The notes under the pieces: generated by a model
Databases searched by the model: none
Told to the model about the DNA's origin: nothing
What the model saw: only the letters and a program-made list of their open reading frames with translations
Position numbers and translations under genes: made by a program
Part shown: positions 7,029 to 17,508 of the stretch, in pieces
Layout: each line of letters opens with the position of its first letter
How positions within the stretch are numbered: the first letter of the stretch is position 1
Source: an uncultured Selenomonadales bacterium
Lineage (GTDB): Bacteria > Bacillota > Negativicutes > Selenomonadales > Selenomonadaceae
DNA length: 51,153 nt
Reading direction: 5' to 3'
Assembly (NCBI GenBank): GCA_937877565.1
Contig: CALFJB010000077.1
Location: forward strand, 1-51,153

Positions 7029-9677
7029 TTGAAAATTACAGGTTTAACTGATGCGCAAGTTCAGGAAAATAAAGCCAAATACGGCGATAACTCCATAACT
7101 GAACAAGCGCGTGAAGGTTTTTGGGACAAACTCAAAGGCAACTTTGACGACCCAATTATAAAAATTTTGATATTCGCCCTGTGCTTGAATGTATTTTTTG
7201 CATTTATGGGCAAGGCTGAATGGTATGAATCAGTTGGTATTGCAATGGCGGTACTTTTGGCAACTTTAGTTTCAACTTTTTCAGAGTACAAAAACGAAAG
7301 TGCCTTTCAAAAGTTGCAGGGCGAGGCGTCGTTAATCAAATGCAAAGTTTATCGTAACGGCGCGGTTGTTGAAATTCCAATTAACGATATAACTTTTGGC
7401 GACTGCGTTTTACTGCAAAGCGGCGATAAAATTCCGGCTGACGGCGTAGTTATTGACGGCTCAATTACAGTTGATCAAAGTATTTTGAACGGAGAGGCGA
7501 AGGAAGAAACTAAAACGCCGCCGCCTGACGCTGCAACAGATGAAGACTCTGCAAAAAGCGACGATTTATTAAATCCACACAAAGTTTTTCGCGGCGCGGT
7601 TGTAGCGGGCGGTAACGCCGTTATGCGTACCGTAACTTTGGGCGACAATACTTTCTACGGCAAAATTGCTGAAGAATTGCAAATTGACGAAGACAGAGAC
7701 ACGCCACTTAAATTGAAACTTGGCGATCTTGCCGAACAAATTTCAAAATTCGGTTACATTGGCGGCGTATTAATTGCGGTTGCCTTTATGTTCCAAAGAA
7801 TCGTTATTCACAACAATTTTGACGGCGCGTTAATTGCGGCGTACTGCTCGGACTGGATGAACGTTGTTAATAGTTTGGTTGAAGCGGTTATGCTTGCCGT
7901 TATAATTATTGTTATGGCGGTTCCTGAAGGCTTGCCGCTGATGATAGCGATTGTTTCCGCGCAAAATATGGGCAAAATGCTCAAGGATAATGTTTTGGTT
8001 AGAAAAACTTCCGGTATTGAAACGGCGGGCAGTTTGAATTTACTTTTCAGCGATAAAACCGGCACAATTACCAAAGGACAACTTGAGGCAGTCAGTTTCC
8101 TTGACGGCACGGCGAAAAGTTTTAAAACCTATTCAGAAATTCCCAAAAAGCTCGGCGAATTAATTTCATTGGTTGTACGTTACAACACGGCGGCAGTTAT
8201 TAACGGCGATAAAGCAGTTGGCGGTAATGCTACTGAACGCGCTTTACTCGGCTTTGTACTCGGCAAGGACGGCGGCGAATTAAATATTAAAGTTGGCGAT
8301 ACCGTACCTTTCAACAGTAAAAATAAATATTCGTTGGCTGAAGTTACGGGAGCTTACAATTTGACGCTTGCCAAAGGTGCGCCGGAACGTTTGCTTGACA
8401 GATGCAGTTATTATTACGATGGCAACGGCAACAAGCAACCTTTAAACGGCGTTGACCACATTAACGCTGAAATTGACAAACTTGCTGAACGCGCAATTCG
8501 TGTTTTGGCGTTGGCAACTTACGAAGGCAAAGTTGAAAATGGCGAACTTCCTGACACAGGATTAATTTTTGTCGGCGCGGTTGGTATTCGTGACGAAGTA
8601 CGCGCAGAATCTCCCGCCGCCCTCAAACAGGTTAGAGAAGCCGGCGTTCAAGTCATTATGATAACCGGCGACAGAAAAGAAACGGCTATGGCTATTGCGA
8701 AGGACGCGGGACTTTTGCAAAGTGCTGATGAAGTTGTTATGACTTCGCCGGAACTTAACGCAATGAGCGACGACGAAGTTAAAAAAATTTTGCCGAAAAT
8801 CAGAGTTATTGCCCGCGCACTTCCAACTGATAAAAGCCGTTTGGTAAGAATCGCGCAGGAATTAAATTTGGTTGTCGGTATGACAGGCGACGGCGTCAAC
8901 GATTCGCCCGCACTCAAAAAAGCGGACGTTGGATTTGCAATGGGTGACGGTACGGAAGTTGCCAAAGAGGCTAGCGAAATTGTTATTTTGGACAATAATT
9001 TCAGCTCCATTGGCAAGGCAATTCTGTACGGGCGCACGATTTTTAACAGTATCAGAAAATTTATTATCTTCCAGCTTACAATTAACGTCAGCGCGGTTTT
9101 AATTTCATTCGTTTGCCCGCTGATTGGTATGGAAAATCCTTTGACAATTACGCAAATTTTGTGGGTAAATCTTGTAATGGATACATTGGCGGCGTTGGCG
9201 TTCGGCGGTGAACCTGCACTTGATAGATATATGCAGGAGCAACCGAAAAAACGCGATGAAAAAATTATCAATCGCTACATGTATTCAGAAATTGGCGTCG
9301 GCGCGTTATGGTGCTTTGCAATGGGCTTAGTTTTCCTGCTTACGGAATTTTCACACCAACATTTCAGAATTGGCGAAGACGATGCAAATATGTATTTAAT
9401 GACGGGCTACTTTGCATTCTTTATCTTTATGGCGGTTTTCAACGCCTTCAACGCGCGTACTGAAAAAATGAATTTGTTTGACAATATCGGCGGCAACAAA
9501 GGCTTTTTGGAAGTTATGGGCTTGATTGTCGTTGTGCAAATTGCAATGACGTATTTGGGCGGCGTAATTCTGCGCTGTTTCGGCTTAAATGCAAGCGAAT
9601 GGGCGTTTGTAATTGGTATGGCGTTTACAATTATTCCAATCGACTTAATCAGAAAAGCGATTGTCGGTACAAAATAA
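7029..9677 (+). CDS. P-type Ca2+-transporting ATPase
   Basis: An 882-residue P2-type cation pump, probably exporting calcium across the inner membrane. In order: cation-ATPase N-domain, TM1-2 (about 45-90), actuator domain with the GEAKEE loop (in place of TGES), TM3-4 with PEGLPLMIAI, phosphorylated Asp342 in SDKTGTITKG, nucleotide domain (KGAPERL), hinge TGDGVNDSPALKKADVGFAMG, and six C-terminal TM helices, the first of which precede NLVMDTLAALAFGGEP. Length and motifs match PMCA-like bacterial pumps. The start is TTG at 7029 with AAGGAGG upstream. A GC-rich hairpin terminator follows. Confidence 0.9.
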   Translation: MKITGLTDAQVQENKAKYGDNSITEQAREGFWDKLKGNFDDPIIKILIFALCLNVFFAFMGKAEWYESVGIAMAVLLATLVSTFSEYKNESAFQKLQGEASLIKCKVYRNGAVVEIPINDITFGDCVLLQSGDKIPADGVVIDGSITVDQSILNGEAKEETKTPPPDAATDEDSAKSDDLLNPHKVFRGAVVAGGNAVMRTVTLGDNTFYGKIAEELQIDEDRDTPLKLKLGDLAEQISKFGYIGGVLIAVAFMFQRIVIHNNFDGALIAAYCSDWMNVVNSLVEAVMLAVIIIVMAVPEGLPLMIAIVSAQNMGKMLKDNVLVRKTSGIETAGSLNLLFSDKTGTITKGQLEAVSFLDGTAKSFKTYSEIPKKLGELISLVVRYNTAAVINGDKAVGGNATERALLGFVLGKDGGELNIKVGDTVPFNSKNKYSLAEVTGAYNLTLAKGAPERLLDRCSYYYDGNGNKQPLNGVDHINAEIDKLAERAIRVLALATYEGKVENGELPDTGLIFVGAVGIRDEVRAESPAALKQVREAGVQVIMITGDRKETAMAIAKDAGLLQSADEVVMTSPELNAMSDDEVKKILPKIRVIARALPTDKSRLVRIAQELNLVVGMTGDGVNDSPALKKADVGFAMGDGTEVAKEASEIVILDNNFSSIGKAILYGRTIFNSIRKFIIFQLTINVSAVLISFVCPLIGMENPLTITQILWVNLVMDTLAALAFGGEPALDRYMQEQPKKRDEKIINRYMYSEIGVGALWCFAMGLVFLLTEFSHQHFRIGEDDANMYLMTGYFAFFIFMAVFNAFNARTEKMNLFDNIGGNKGFLEVMGLIVVVQIAMTYLGGVILRCFGLNASEWAFVIGMAFTIIPIDLIRKAIVGTK

Positions 9678-9688
9678 AAAATTTTACG

Positions 9689-9711
9689 GCGGCAGGGTTG
9701 CCGCTTTTTTT
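9689..9711 (+). terminator. Terminator of the P-type ATPase gene
   Basis: Stem GCGGCA/TGCCGC with a GGGT loop, followed by seven T residues. Confidence 0.8.
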
Positions 9712-9729
9712 CATTGTGGAGAAAAATTT

Positions 9730-12000
9730 ATGCAAAAGTTTAGCAGTTCCTATGGCGGTACGAAGGAAAATTTTATAGTAAAAATTTTTTCGGCGCGTAC
9801 TTCAAAAGTTGAAGAAAATATTAAATCCATACTTTGTGTAGTGCAAAATATTTTTCGGCGCGGTAAACCTACTAAGCCAAGTAAATTTTTAATTTCTAAA
9901 CTTGGCAAACTTGAAACGCCGCCAATTTTTTTAATAGACAGTTCAAAAATATTTTGGAAAATTGATAACTCTCCTGCGCGAAAGTTTTATGAAATTCTGC
10001 CAAAATTTTTGGGCGAATATTCTTTTATTAGAAATTTAATTTTGCCATATTTCAACGGCGGGCAAATATATTTTTATATTCCGCAAATGAATTTGACATT
10101 TGAAATTGACGACGACAGCCATATTAACAAAAAATCTTTAGACGCCGAAATTAAATCTAAAAATATTGAAGTTTTGCGAATAAAAAGCAAAGACTTAGAA
10201 AACGACACTAAAATTTTTCGTGACACTATGAAAATTTTCAAAATTAAACTTTGGCAAAATGAAATTATCCAAGAATATAAAGCCGCTCTGCAAATTGACG
10301 CCACGTCTTTAAATGTTCAATATACAACTGTGATAAGGTTGCAAATTGCGTTAATGCACTGTTTTAAAACCGGCGTCATTGATATAAACAACCCCGAACT
10401 AAATATTAAAATTGTCAATTCAGATGTTCCAAATATTGCCGAGCTTTTAAGTTTGGCGTATGAAGATTTAACGCAGTGGATTTTAAATATTTCGCAACTT
10501 GCCAAAGTCAAAATTAAAATTCCAACGCTAACAATTAACGGCGATTCTGAAAATGTTATTGCGCTGGATTTTTCAATTTTTAAAAGATATGCAAATGGCG
10601 ATGAAAGTTGCAACGCCCAAACGCCAACTATTTACATTCGCACGGATTATTTTCCCGACAAAAATTATTATCGAATTGCCGATTCAAAGAAAATTAAATA
10701 TAAATTCACGGCGGAGGAAGAATCTAACGACGACGCAAGCCTTAAATTTTTGCTGAAAAATATTTTTGGACACGACGAATTTAGAGCGGGACAACTTCCA
10801 ATTTTAAAAAATATTTTAAGCGGCAATGACACGATAGGAATTTTGCCGACGGGTACGGGAAAATCTCTCTGTTATCAGCTTGCCGCCTTGCTACAACCCG
10901 GCGTATCTTTAATAATTGTGCCGATAATTGCGCTGATGGAAGATCAACGGCGCGTTATGGAAGCCAAAGGAATTAACCGCGTTGCCTACATTAACAGCAA
11001 TGATACCAACGCTGAAAAAGATAAAAAATTAAAACGTTTTTCACGCGGCGAATTTCAATTTATGGTAATTTCGCCGGAACGTTTGCAAAATGCCGCGTTC
11101 AGAAATTCTATTGGCGATATTAACAAAAAATTTGAATTTTCGCTTGCAGTTATTGATGAAGATTAGACAGTTGAATATACCACTTTGACAAAAGGCAAAT
11201 TGCACGTTGAATATTGCGGCGTTGACATTGACAACATAAAAAATTCTCTGCTACAGTACATCAGAAAACACGACGCCGAATTTTCGTTAGATGGCAAAAT
11301 TACTGATTATAAAATTTATTGCGATTTACTTGAAATTTATTCTGATGATTTACTTCGTGCTTACTTGATGATATTGATAGTTTGGACGAACAACATGATT
11401 CTTTACAGTCGCCTTCAATCTGCCAAAAATATGCTGGATTTTTGCTCCAGTAATGTAACTGATGAAGAATTTCGGCAAAAGATTATTGATTTTTTTAAAT
11501 ACAGCTAACAAACGGTTATTCTTGATTCGATAGTTGAAGACCCGCGCAAATTTCAAAATTGGTTTGATATTTTACGGAACGGCAAGAAGACTATTGACAA
11601 AGAAAAGGCGAAGAGTCTTTCAAATTCATTGAGGCGTTACCTTGAATCCTACGCCAACAACACCGGCTTAAATTATTTGAGTGGTATGCTTGAATTGATA
11701 GGCGGGAATTTTGAAGATATTAACCGACTTTCTGACAGTTCGAGAAATATTAAAGAAATTTTTTCGGCGGAAGATCAAGAAAAAATTATTGAGCTGACTT
11801 TACAAATTGCGAAAAATTGCGGTGAAAATGAAATGAATCTTTTCAGCGAAACATTTTTGAAAATTTATCCCGAACTTGCCGAGCGTGTTCATAAGGCTTT
11901 GAAAGATTTTTATTCGCTGTCAATTATTCTTGACGCTAAAACTTTGAGGATACAAAATTTACTGGAGGAAAATTTAAGTGGATTATTTGAAACGGATTGA
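9730..12000 (+). pseudogene. Broken gene: nuclease-like domain plus RecQ-like helicase
   Basis: One frame runs from ATG 9730 to TAA 12000 but is interrupted in frame by TAG (11164) and TAA (11506). The first piece (478 codons) has a PD-(D/E)XK-type DUF559/Vsr-like segment around residues 110-160 (YFYIPQMNLTFEIDDDSH, then EVLRIKSKDL). Next comes the start of a RecQ-like helicase, FRAGQLPILKNILSGND, with Walker A TGTGKS (375-379). The text stops at motif II, VIDED instead of VIDEAH. Helicase motifs III-VI are absent, so a large internal deletion probably joins motif II to the C-terminal region. The last two pieces are helical and unassigned. An upstream TTG-extended frame overlaps the ATPase gene and is rejected. 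Confidence 0.8.
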
Positions 12001-12661
12001 AAATTCCGTAACGAATTTTGAGGCGGAAACTGCAAAACTTGCGAAAATTGGTAAATTAATTCAAGCTACAGAAAAATTAATTGCAGAAATTGCCGCTGAA
12101 AAAGAAATGCTGAAACAAACTTTGACGCAGTTGGAAAATATGCAGATACAAATAAATAAAACCTGCGCGACACTTGAACAATACGCCAAAGATGAAGGCG
12201 CGGCGCGTCAAAAATTAGTTGCCGATATTCATCAAAATGCAGTTGAAGATTCACAGGCGGTAATTGAAAAAATTTCAGCTCTGCTTGAAAATTTCCGCGC
12301 TCAAATTTCTAAAACTTGCGAATTAATTAAAAAATTTGCCGAAACGAATCAAAGTTATCAAGAAAAATTTTTGTCAGATATTGAATTAATTTTAAAAAAT
12401 TACAACGATAAAAATTTTGAAGTTTACAGCGTACTTTCAAATAAAATTGATGTTGTAAGTGAGACATTGAATAGCCGAATTGAGCAAAATAATTCTAATT
12501 TTGAAAAAAAGCATCAATCGCTGAACCACAAAATTAATATCATTGCAGAGGAAATGAAACCGTTGCAGGAAATTCTTTCAACGATTAAATATATAAAAAT
12601 TGCCGTTTCATTGGCACTTGGTACGAGCGTGGCGGCTTGTGCAATTAATTTTCTAAAGTAA
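11978..12661 (+). CDS. Coiled-coil protein with C-terminal membrane anchor
   Basis: A 227-residue protein I cannot assign to a family. Residues about 1-195 are predicted helical and rich in coiled-coil heptads (runs of Glu, Lys, Gln, Leu); residues about 205-225 form one hydrophobic segment (IKIAVSLALGTSVAACAI), so it is probably tail-anchored in the inner membrane with the coil in the cytoplasm. Start GTG at 11978, with GGAGG upstream inside the end of the broken helicase gene; the 23-base overlap suggests the two were once translationally coupled. This reading frame is intact although its partner is broken. Confidence 0.75.
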   Translation: MDYLKRIENSVTNFEAETAKLAKIGKLIQATEKLIAEIAAEKEMLKQTLTQLENMQIQINKTCATLEQYAKDEGAARQKLVADIHQNAVEDSQAVIEKISALLENFRAQISKTCELIKKFAETNQSYQEKFLSDIELILKNYNDKNFEVYSVLSNKIDVVSETLNSRIEQNNSNFEKKHQSLNHKINIIAEEMKPLQEILSTIKYIKIAVSLALGTSVAACAINFLK

Positions 12662-12678
12662 CAAAAAAATTTTTTCTT

Positions 12679-12702
12679 TGGCAGGTAAAGCCATTTTTTT
12701 TT
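12679..12702 (+). terminator. Weak terminator after the coiled-coil gene
   Basis: Short stem TGGC/GCCA with a seven-base loop followed by ten T residues. The stem is only four pairs, but the T tract is long. Confidence 0.4.
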
Positions 12703-12736
12703 TAGAATTAACACTTGAAAATTTGGAGGTGTAGTT

Positions 12737-14422
12737 ATGGGTTTAAAAAAGAAAGCGATACTCTCAATCAACGCGGCGATAATTTTTGTGTGTATTTGTT
12801 TGGGCGTTTTGGGATATATGAGTGCAAACAGCGGCTTTTCAAAGGCGTTGGAAATGAAAGCTGAAAGCGACGCCCGCGCTTTAATGGAAATTATAAATTA
12901 TCGTTATCCCGGCGATTGGAAGATTGACGGCGGCGCACTTTACAAGGGCGATACAAAATTTGATGACGCTGATGAAATTGTTGATTCACTTGCAACAGTT
13001 ACCGGCGGCAAGGTTACAATTTTTAAAGGCGATACGCGAATTGCAACGAATGTAAAAGACGCGGCGGGCAAGCGTCAAGTTGGTACAAAGGCTTCTGACG
13101 CAGTTATAAGCGCGGTTTTAAACAAAGGCGAAAACTTTTTGGGAACTGCAAATGTTGTAGGTGAGGAACATTACGCGGCGTACAGACCGCTGAAAGATTC
13201 TGCCGGTAAAATTGTCGGTATGCTTTTTGTCGGCGTCAGCGTTCACGAAATGGACGACGTTACAAGCAGTTTTATAACTTCGATAATTATTGCAATGTTG
13301 GTTATAATTGTCGGCTGCGTTGTTTCTTCAAATTTCGTTGTCAACAAAATGCTCGGCACGCTTGACGCGGTTGTAAACGCTATGAAAAAAATTTCTGAAG
13401 GTGATTTGAGAATTGACGATATAAAAATTGAATACGAAGACGAAATTGGAACGCTTGCTAAAGAAATTAACGAAATGAAGTACAAGCTGAAGGGTATTTT
13501 GACGAAAATTGCGGCAAGCTCCGAACAAGTTGCAGAAACGGCTGAAGAATTAACCGCCTCAACTCAACAAGGCGCGGAGTCAATTCACAGTATGGCTAAA
13601 GATGCCTCTGCAATGAATGAAGAATCTGACGCGCAAATGAAAACTATCGACGTACTTCAAGAAAAATTGCAAATTATGCGTAAACGAATGAACGAGCTTT
13701 ACCAAATGACAATGACAATGGACGCGGTCGCTATGAGCAGTGCGAAAAGTACGGTACTTGGTCAAGAGCAAATGTCTACTGCTAACAAGGTTATGGATCA
13801 TATTTCAAAACAGGTTTATCATTCGGTTGACGTTGTCGGCAATTTGGGCAAACGTTCAGACGAAATTGGCGAAATTGTAAAAACCATTTCAGCTATTGCA
13901 GACCAAACGAATTTGCTTGCGTTAAACGCGGCGATTGAGGCGGCTCGCGCAGGTGAACACGGGCGCGGCTTCGCAGTTGTTGCTGATGAAGTCAGAAAAC
14001 TTGCCGAACAATCCGGCATTGCGGCGGGAAATATCGCAGATTTAATTCATTCAATACAAAGAGAAACTGCCGACGCGGTTAAAACAATCAGCAGCGGCAC
14101 TGAAGGCGTTAATGACGGCGTTGAAGCCGTTTCGACGGCGGCAACCGCGTTTAAAAATATCGGCGTTCAAGTTGAAAGACTCACGGTAAATGTTGCGGAC
14201 AGTACAACCGGTATTGAGGAAGTCAACGCCGCAAATGACGATATTGCAAATGCGTTTGACCATACGCGGGAAGTTACTCAAAAATCTAACGAAACTGCAA
14301 CTTCAATCAGTGCCATTGCCGAAGAACAAACTGCAATGATCAGCGAAATTTCCGAATCCAGTAAAAAACTTGCTGAACTTGCCGACGAAATGCAAAACGT
14401 TGTTGCAAAGTTCAAACTTTAA
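12737..14422 (+). CDS. Methyl-accepting chemotaxis protein with Cache-type sensor
   Basis: A 561-residue transmembrane chemoreceptor. TM1 is at about 7-29 and TM2 at about 178-203. Between them is a single-Cache-like sensor with the GGKVTIFKGDTRIATNV and KGENFLGTANVVGEEHYAAYRPLKD strands and the closing GKIVGMLFVGV. A HAMP domain follows, then the signalling domain with the hairpin tip EIVKTISAIADQTNLLALNA and IEAARAGEHGRGFAVVADEVRKLAEQS. It would control CheA; the ligand is unknown, small carboxylates being common for this sensor type. ATG at 12737 follows GGAGGTG. No che genes are nearby. The domain order is ordinary. Confidence 0.92.
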   Translation: MGLKKKAILSINAAIIFVCICLGVLGYMSANSGFSKALEMKAESDARALMEIINYRYPGDWKIDGGALYKGDTKFDDADEIVDSLATVTGGKVTIFKGDTRIATNVKDAAGKRQVGTKASDAVISAVLNKGENFLGTANVVGEEHYAAYRPLKDSAGKIVGMLFVGVSVHEMDDVTSSFITSIIIAMLVIIVGCVVSSNFVVNKMLGTLDAVVNAMKKISEGDLRIDDIKIEYEDEIGTLAKEINEMKYKLKGILTKIAASSEQVAETAEELTASTQQGAESIHSMAKDASAMNEESDAQMKTIDVLQEKLQIMRKRMNELYQMTMTMDAVAMSSAKSTVLGQEQMSTANKVMDHISKQVYHSVDVVGNLGKRSDEIGEIVKTISAIADQTNLLALNAAIEAARAGEHGRGFAVVADEVRKLAEQSGIAAGNIADLIHSIQRETADAVKTISSGTEGVNDGVEAVSTAATAFKNIGVQVERLTVNVADSTTGIEEVNAANDDIANAFDHTREVTQKSNETATSISAIAEEQTAMISEISESSKKLAELADEMQNVVAKFKL

Positions 14423-14443
14423 TTTATTGATTGTAAAAAAAAT

Positions 14444-14470
14444 CAGCCGTCATTTTCGACGGCTTTTTTA
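14444..14470. terminator. Bidirectional terminator between the chemoreceptor and alaS
   Basis: Stem AGCCGTC/GACGGCT with an ATTTTC loop, a T run on the right and an A run on the left. It can serve both converging genes. A close relative, differing in the stem, lies between the porin and tonB. Confidence 0.82.
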
Positions 14471-14493
14471 TTTTTAAATTACAGTTGCGTTAA

Positions 14494-17118
14494 TTATTTT
14501 TGTATTTCACGAATTAATTTTTCAGCAGTTTCAAACATTTTGGGCAAGCCGTCAGGATTTTTACCGCCGGCTTGAGCCATATCTGGACGACCGCCGCCGC
14601 CACCGCCAATAAGTTTTGAAATTTCCTTGACGATTTTACCGGCGTGAACTCCCAACGCCACTGCTTTTTTGTCAGCTTTTACAACAAGATTAACTTTGCC
14701 GTCATTTACCGACGCCAAAACTGCAACGCCCGTATCAATTTTATCAACAAGAAAATCTGCAATTTCGCGCAGTTTGTCCATATTTTCAGCCTGTGCAACG
14801 CCCGACAAATATTTTAATTTGCCAATTTCATTTGCCGCCATTAAAAGTTTTTGCGCTTCGGCTTTTTCTTTCATTGATTGAACTTCGGCAAGTTGCTTTT
14901 TCATAGTTTTATCTTCAGCCAAAATTTTTTCAACTTGCGCGGTTAAATCTTCCGCACGGACTTTTAAAAGCGTCGAAACTGAATTTAAAATTTGAGTCTG
15001 CTTGTTGGCGTCTTGAATTGCGGCACGTCCTGTAATTGCCTCAATTCTGCGAACGCCCGCCGCTACGCCGCTTTCACTGACAATTTTAAATCTGCCAATT
15101 TGCCCGACGTTTTTGACGTGTGAGCCGCCGCAAAGTTCGCAACTGAAATTTGGAACGCTTACAACTCTAACAACATTGCCGTATTTTTCGCCGAATAAAG
15201 CCATTGCGCCGAGTTTTTTTGCGTCTTCGATATTCATTTGCTGAATATTAACATCAGCAGCTTTTAAAATTTCTTCGTTTACCATTTCCTCAACGGCGGC
15301 AATTTGTTGAGCGGTTACAGGTTCAAAATTGGAAAAGTCAAAGCGCAATCTTTCAGGTGTAACCAAAGATCCCGCTTGATGAACTTGTTCGCCGACAATT
15401 TTTCTAAGTGCGGCTTGCAATAAATGTGTAGCCGTGTGGTTACGTGCTGAAGAAAGTTTTTTATCTGCGTCAATGACAATTTTAACTTTTTCGCCGCGTT
15501 TAATTTGCCCTTCCTCAACGTAAGCCTCATGATAAATTGTGCCGTCAGGAAGTTTTTTGGCGTTGTCAATTCTAATCTTGCAGAATTCGCCCAAAAATTC
15601 GCCAACGTCGCCAACTTGTCCGCCGCCTTCAGCATAAAATGGCGTAGCTTGCAAAATTATTCCAACTTCGTCGCCGTCTTGAATTTCATCAACAAGTTTG
15701 CCGTTTTTCCACATTGCAACAATTTTTGATTCGGTAGCCGCGCTGTCAGATTTTAAAGTTTTTGTATCGATTGACGATAAATCAGGAATTGCCGCCCATT
15801 CGTTAGCGGCACGAGCGGCGCGGGCGCGTTTACGCTGATTTTCCATAGCCGCGTTAAAGCCGTCTTTGTCAGGCGTCAAAGAATTTTCAGCCAAAATTTC
15901 TTCAGTCAATTCAAAGGGGAAACCGTAAGTATCATAGAGTTTGAAAATAAATTCGCCGCCAATTTCAGATTTTTTAGCCTGTTTCACGGCGTCAATTTCT
16001 TTCATCAAAAGTTCCATACCCTGCGTTAAAGTTTTTGCGAATTTGTCCTCTTCAATGCGAATAACTTTTTTAATGTAGGAAATATTTTTTTCAAGCTCCT
16101 CAAAGTCAGAAACGCCGTTATAAATTTTTGCAACGGCGTCAACCGCGCCCTCAAGGAAGGCGTCTTTAATTCCAAGCATTCTGCCATGACGAATTGCACG
16201 GCGCAAAATTCGGCGTAAAACGTAGCCGCGCCCTTCATTTGAAGGCAAAATTCCATCCATAATCATAATTGACATACTGCGGGCGTGGTCGGCTATAACC
16301 TTGAAAGAAATATCTTTTTTGGCGTCGTCGCCGTAATGCAAGCCGCTGATTTTTTCGACGTACTCAATAATTGGAAACAGTAAATCAGTTTCAAAATTGG
16401 TTTTCTTATTCTGTAAAACAGATGCTAATCTTTCAAGCCCGCAACCTGTATCAATGTTTTTATGTTCAAGCGGCTCGTATTTGCCGTCTTCAGTTTTGTT
16501 GTATTGAGTGAAAACCAAATTCCAAATTTCCAAATATCTGTCACAATCGCAACCGGGCGCGCAAGTATCTTTACCGCAGCCGCGTTCTTCGCCTAAGTCG
16601 ATATAAATTTCAGAATCAGGACCGCAGGGACCACCCGTTCCAATTTCCCAAAAATTATCTTCCATTCTGACGATATGTTCAGGATTTAAGCCCGGCTGTT
16701 GTTTCCAAATTTTTTCTGCCTCGTCGTCTTTGGGATAAATTGAAATCCAAAGTTTATCTTTAAGAAGTTCGCAAACTTCGGTTAAAAATTCCCACGCCCA
16801 CGGAATTGCTTCAGCCTTGAAATAATCGCCGAATGAGAAATTTCCCAACATTTCAAAATAGGTATGATGACGCGCAGTGCGCCCAACATTTTCAATATCG
16901 CCGGTACGAACGCAACGTTGCGAAGTTGTAACGCGGCGGCGCGGCGGTGTAACTTTGCCCGTGAAAAATGCTTTAAATGGAGCCATTCCCGCGCCAATCA
17001 TTAACAAAGTTGGATCGTCTTTAGGAATAAGTGACGCGCTCGGCAAATGTAAATGTCCTTTACTTTCAAAAAATTTTATGTACGCCTCGCGCAATTCATT
17101 TCCCGTCATATGTTTCAA
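14494..17118 (-). CDS. alaS: Alanyl-tRNA synthetase
   Basis: Charges tRNA-Ala with alanine; class II synthetase of 874 residues, the normal bacterial length. The catalytic domain shows GAGMAPFKAFFTGKV, RCVRTGDIENVGRTARHHTYFEMLGNFSFGDYFK (motif 2 region) and the GCGLERLASVL segment. The editing domain has the zinc ligands HTATH (about 561-565) and CELCGGSH. The C-terminal C-Ala domain ends in GGGGGRPDMAQAGG. I prefer the TTG at 17118 (MKHMTGNELREAY): GGAGG lies nine bases before it and other Firmicute AlaS begin MKH. The ATG at 17109 would be 18 bases from that site. The gene lies 20 bases downstream of a small conserved-looking gene. Confidence 0.96.
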   Translation of the reverse strand: MKHMTGNELREAYIKFFESKGHLHLPSASLIPKDDPTLLMIGAGMAPFKAFFTGKVTPPRRRVTTSQRCVRTGDIENVGRTARHHTYFEMLGNFSFGDYFKAEAIPWAWEFLTEVCELLKDKLWISIYPKDDEAEKIWKQQPGLNPEHIVRMEDNFWEIGTGGPCGPDSEIYIDLGEERGCGKDTCAPGCDCDRYLEIWNLVFTQYNKTEDGKYEPLEHKNIDTGCGLERLASVLQNKKTNFETDLLFPIIEYVEKISGLHYGDDAKKDISFKVIADHARSMSIMIMDGILPSNEGRGYVLRRILRRAIRHGRMLGIKDAFLEGAVDAVAKIYNGVSDFEELEKNISYIKKVIRIEEDKFAKTLTQGMELLMKEIDAVKQAKKSEIGGEFIFKLYDTYGFPFELTEEILAENSLTPDKDGFNAAMENQRKRARAARAANEWAAIPDLSSIDTKTLKSDSAATESKIVAMWKNGKLVDEIQDGDEVGIILQATPFYAEGGGQVGDVGEFLGEFCKIRIDNAKKLPDGTIYHEAYVEEGQIKRGEKVKIVIDADKKLSSARNHTATHLLQAALRKIVGEQVHQAGSLVTPERLRFDFSNFEPVTAQQIAAVEEMVNEEILKAADVNIQQMNIEDAKKLGAMALFGEKYGNVVRVVSVPNFSCELCGGSHVKNVGQIGRFKIVSESGVAAGVRRIEAITGRAAIQDANKQTQILNSVSTLLKVRAEDLTAQVEKILAEDKTMKKQLAEVQSMKEKAEAQKLLMAANEIGKLKYLSGVAQAENMDKLREIADFLVDKIDTGVAVLASVNDGKVNLVVKADKKAVALGVHAGKIVKEISKLIGGGGGGRPDMAQAGGKNPDGLPKMFETAEKLIREIQK

Positions 17119-17138
17119 AATATCAAGCCTCCCAAAAA

Positions 17139-17408
17139 TTATACACAATCAAAACTTTTAATCGCGCCGTATTTTATAAAATTTCCGGCGTCAACAGGAT
17201 TGCCTTTCATTATAATTTCTTCCACTTTGGAAAAATTTTCTTCGGCAATTTGAACGCGCCCCGCTTTATGCTCGGCGTTGATTTTATTTAAAAGTCGCTT
17301 GCGTGAAATTGTCGTGTCCTTGTATGTAACATTGTTATAGAAAATGTTCATCGACGATTCATTTTTATTTTCGTCACAATTAAAAAAAACGAAAATTTTA
17401 CTTGCCAT
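17139..17408 (-). CDS. Small hypothetical protein upstream of alaS
   Basis: An 89-residue cytoplasmic protein that I do not recognise. It begins MASKIFVFFNCDENKNESSM and ends in FIKYGAIKSFDCV; predicted mixed alpha/beta, with a charged centre (ISRKRLLNKINAEHKAGRVQIAEENF). The ATG at 17408 has GGGAGAAGGTG upstream, a strong ribosome site; the longer open frame to 17453 is unlikely. It sits 20 bases upstream of the alaS start, so the two are probably cotranscribed. No motif suggests a function. Confidence 0.7.
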   Translation of the reverse strand: MASKIFVFFNCDENKNESSMNIFYNNVTYKDTTISRKRLLNKINAEHKAGRVQIAEENFSKVEEIIMKGNPVDAGNFIKYGAIKSFDCV

Positions 17409-17508
17409 AATTTCACCTTCTCCCGTTAATTTAACACGCGGGCAGTATAGCATTTTTTTTTCAGCATTGCAAACCGCGCCGTAAAATTGAAATAATTTTT
17501 CCTATAAC

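Noticed and set aside
8648..9271. Antisense frame of 207 codons inside the P-type ATPase gene
   Set aside because: Mirror of a strongly coding region with all ATPase motifs on the other strand; composition Ser/Ile-rich as expected for a shadow.
11164..11508. Recoding (TAG or TAA read-through) in the helicase gene
   Set aside because: The helicase lacks motifs III-VI as well, so decay explains the stops better; no pyrrolysine- or selenocysteine-type element was recognised.
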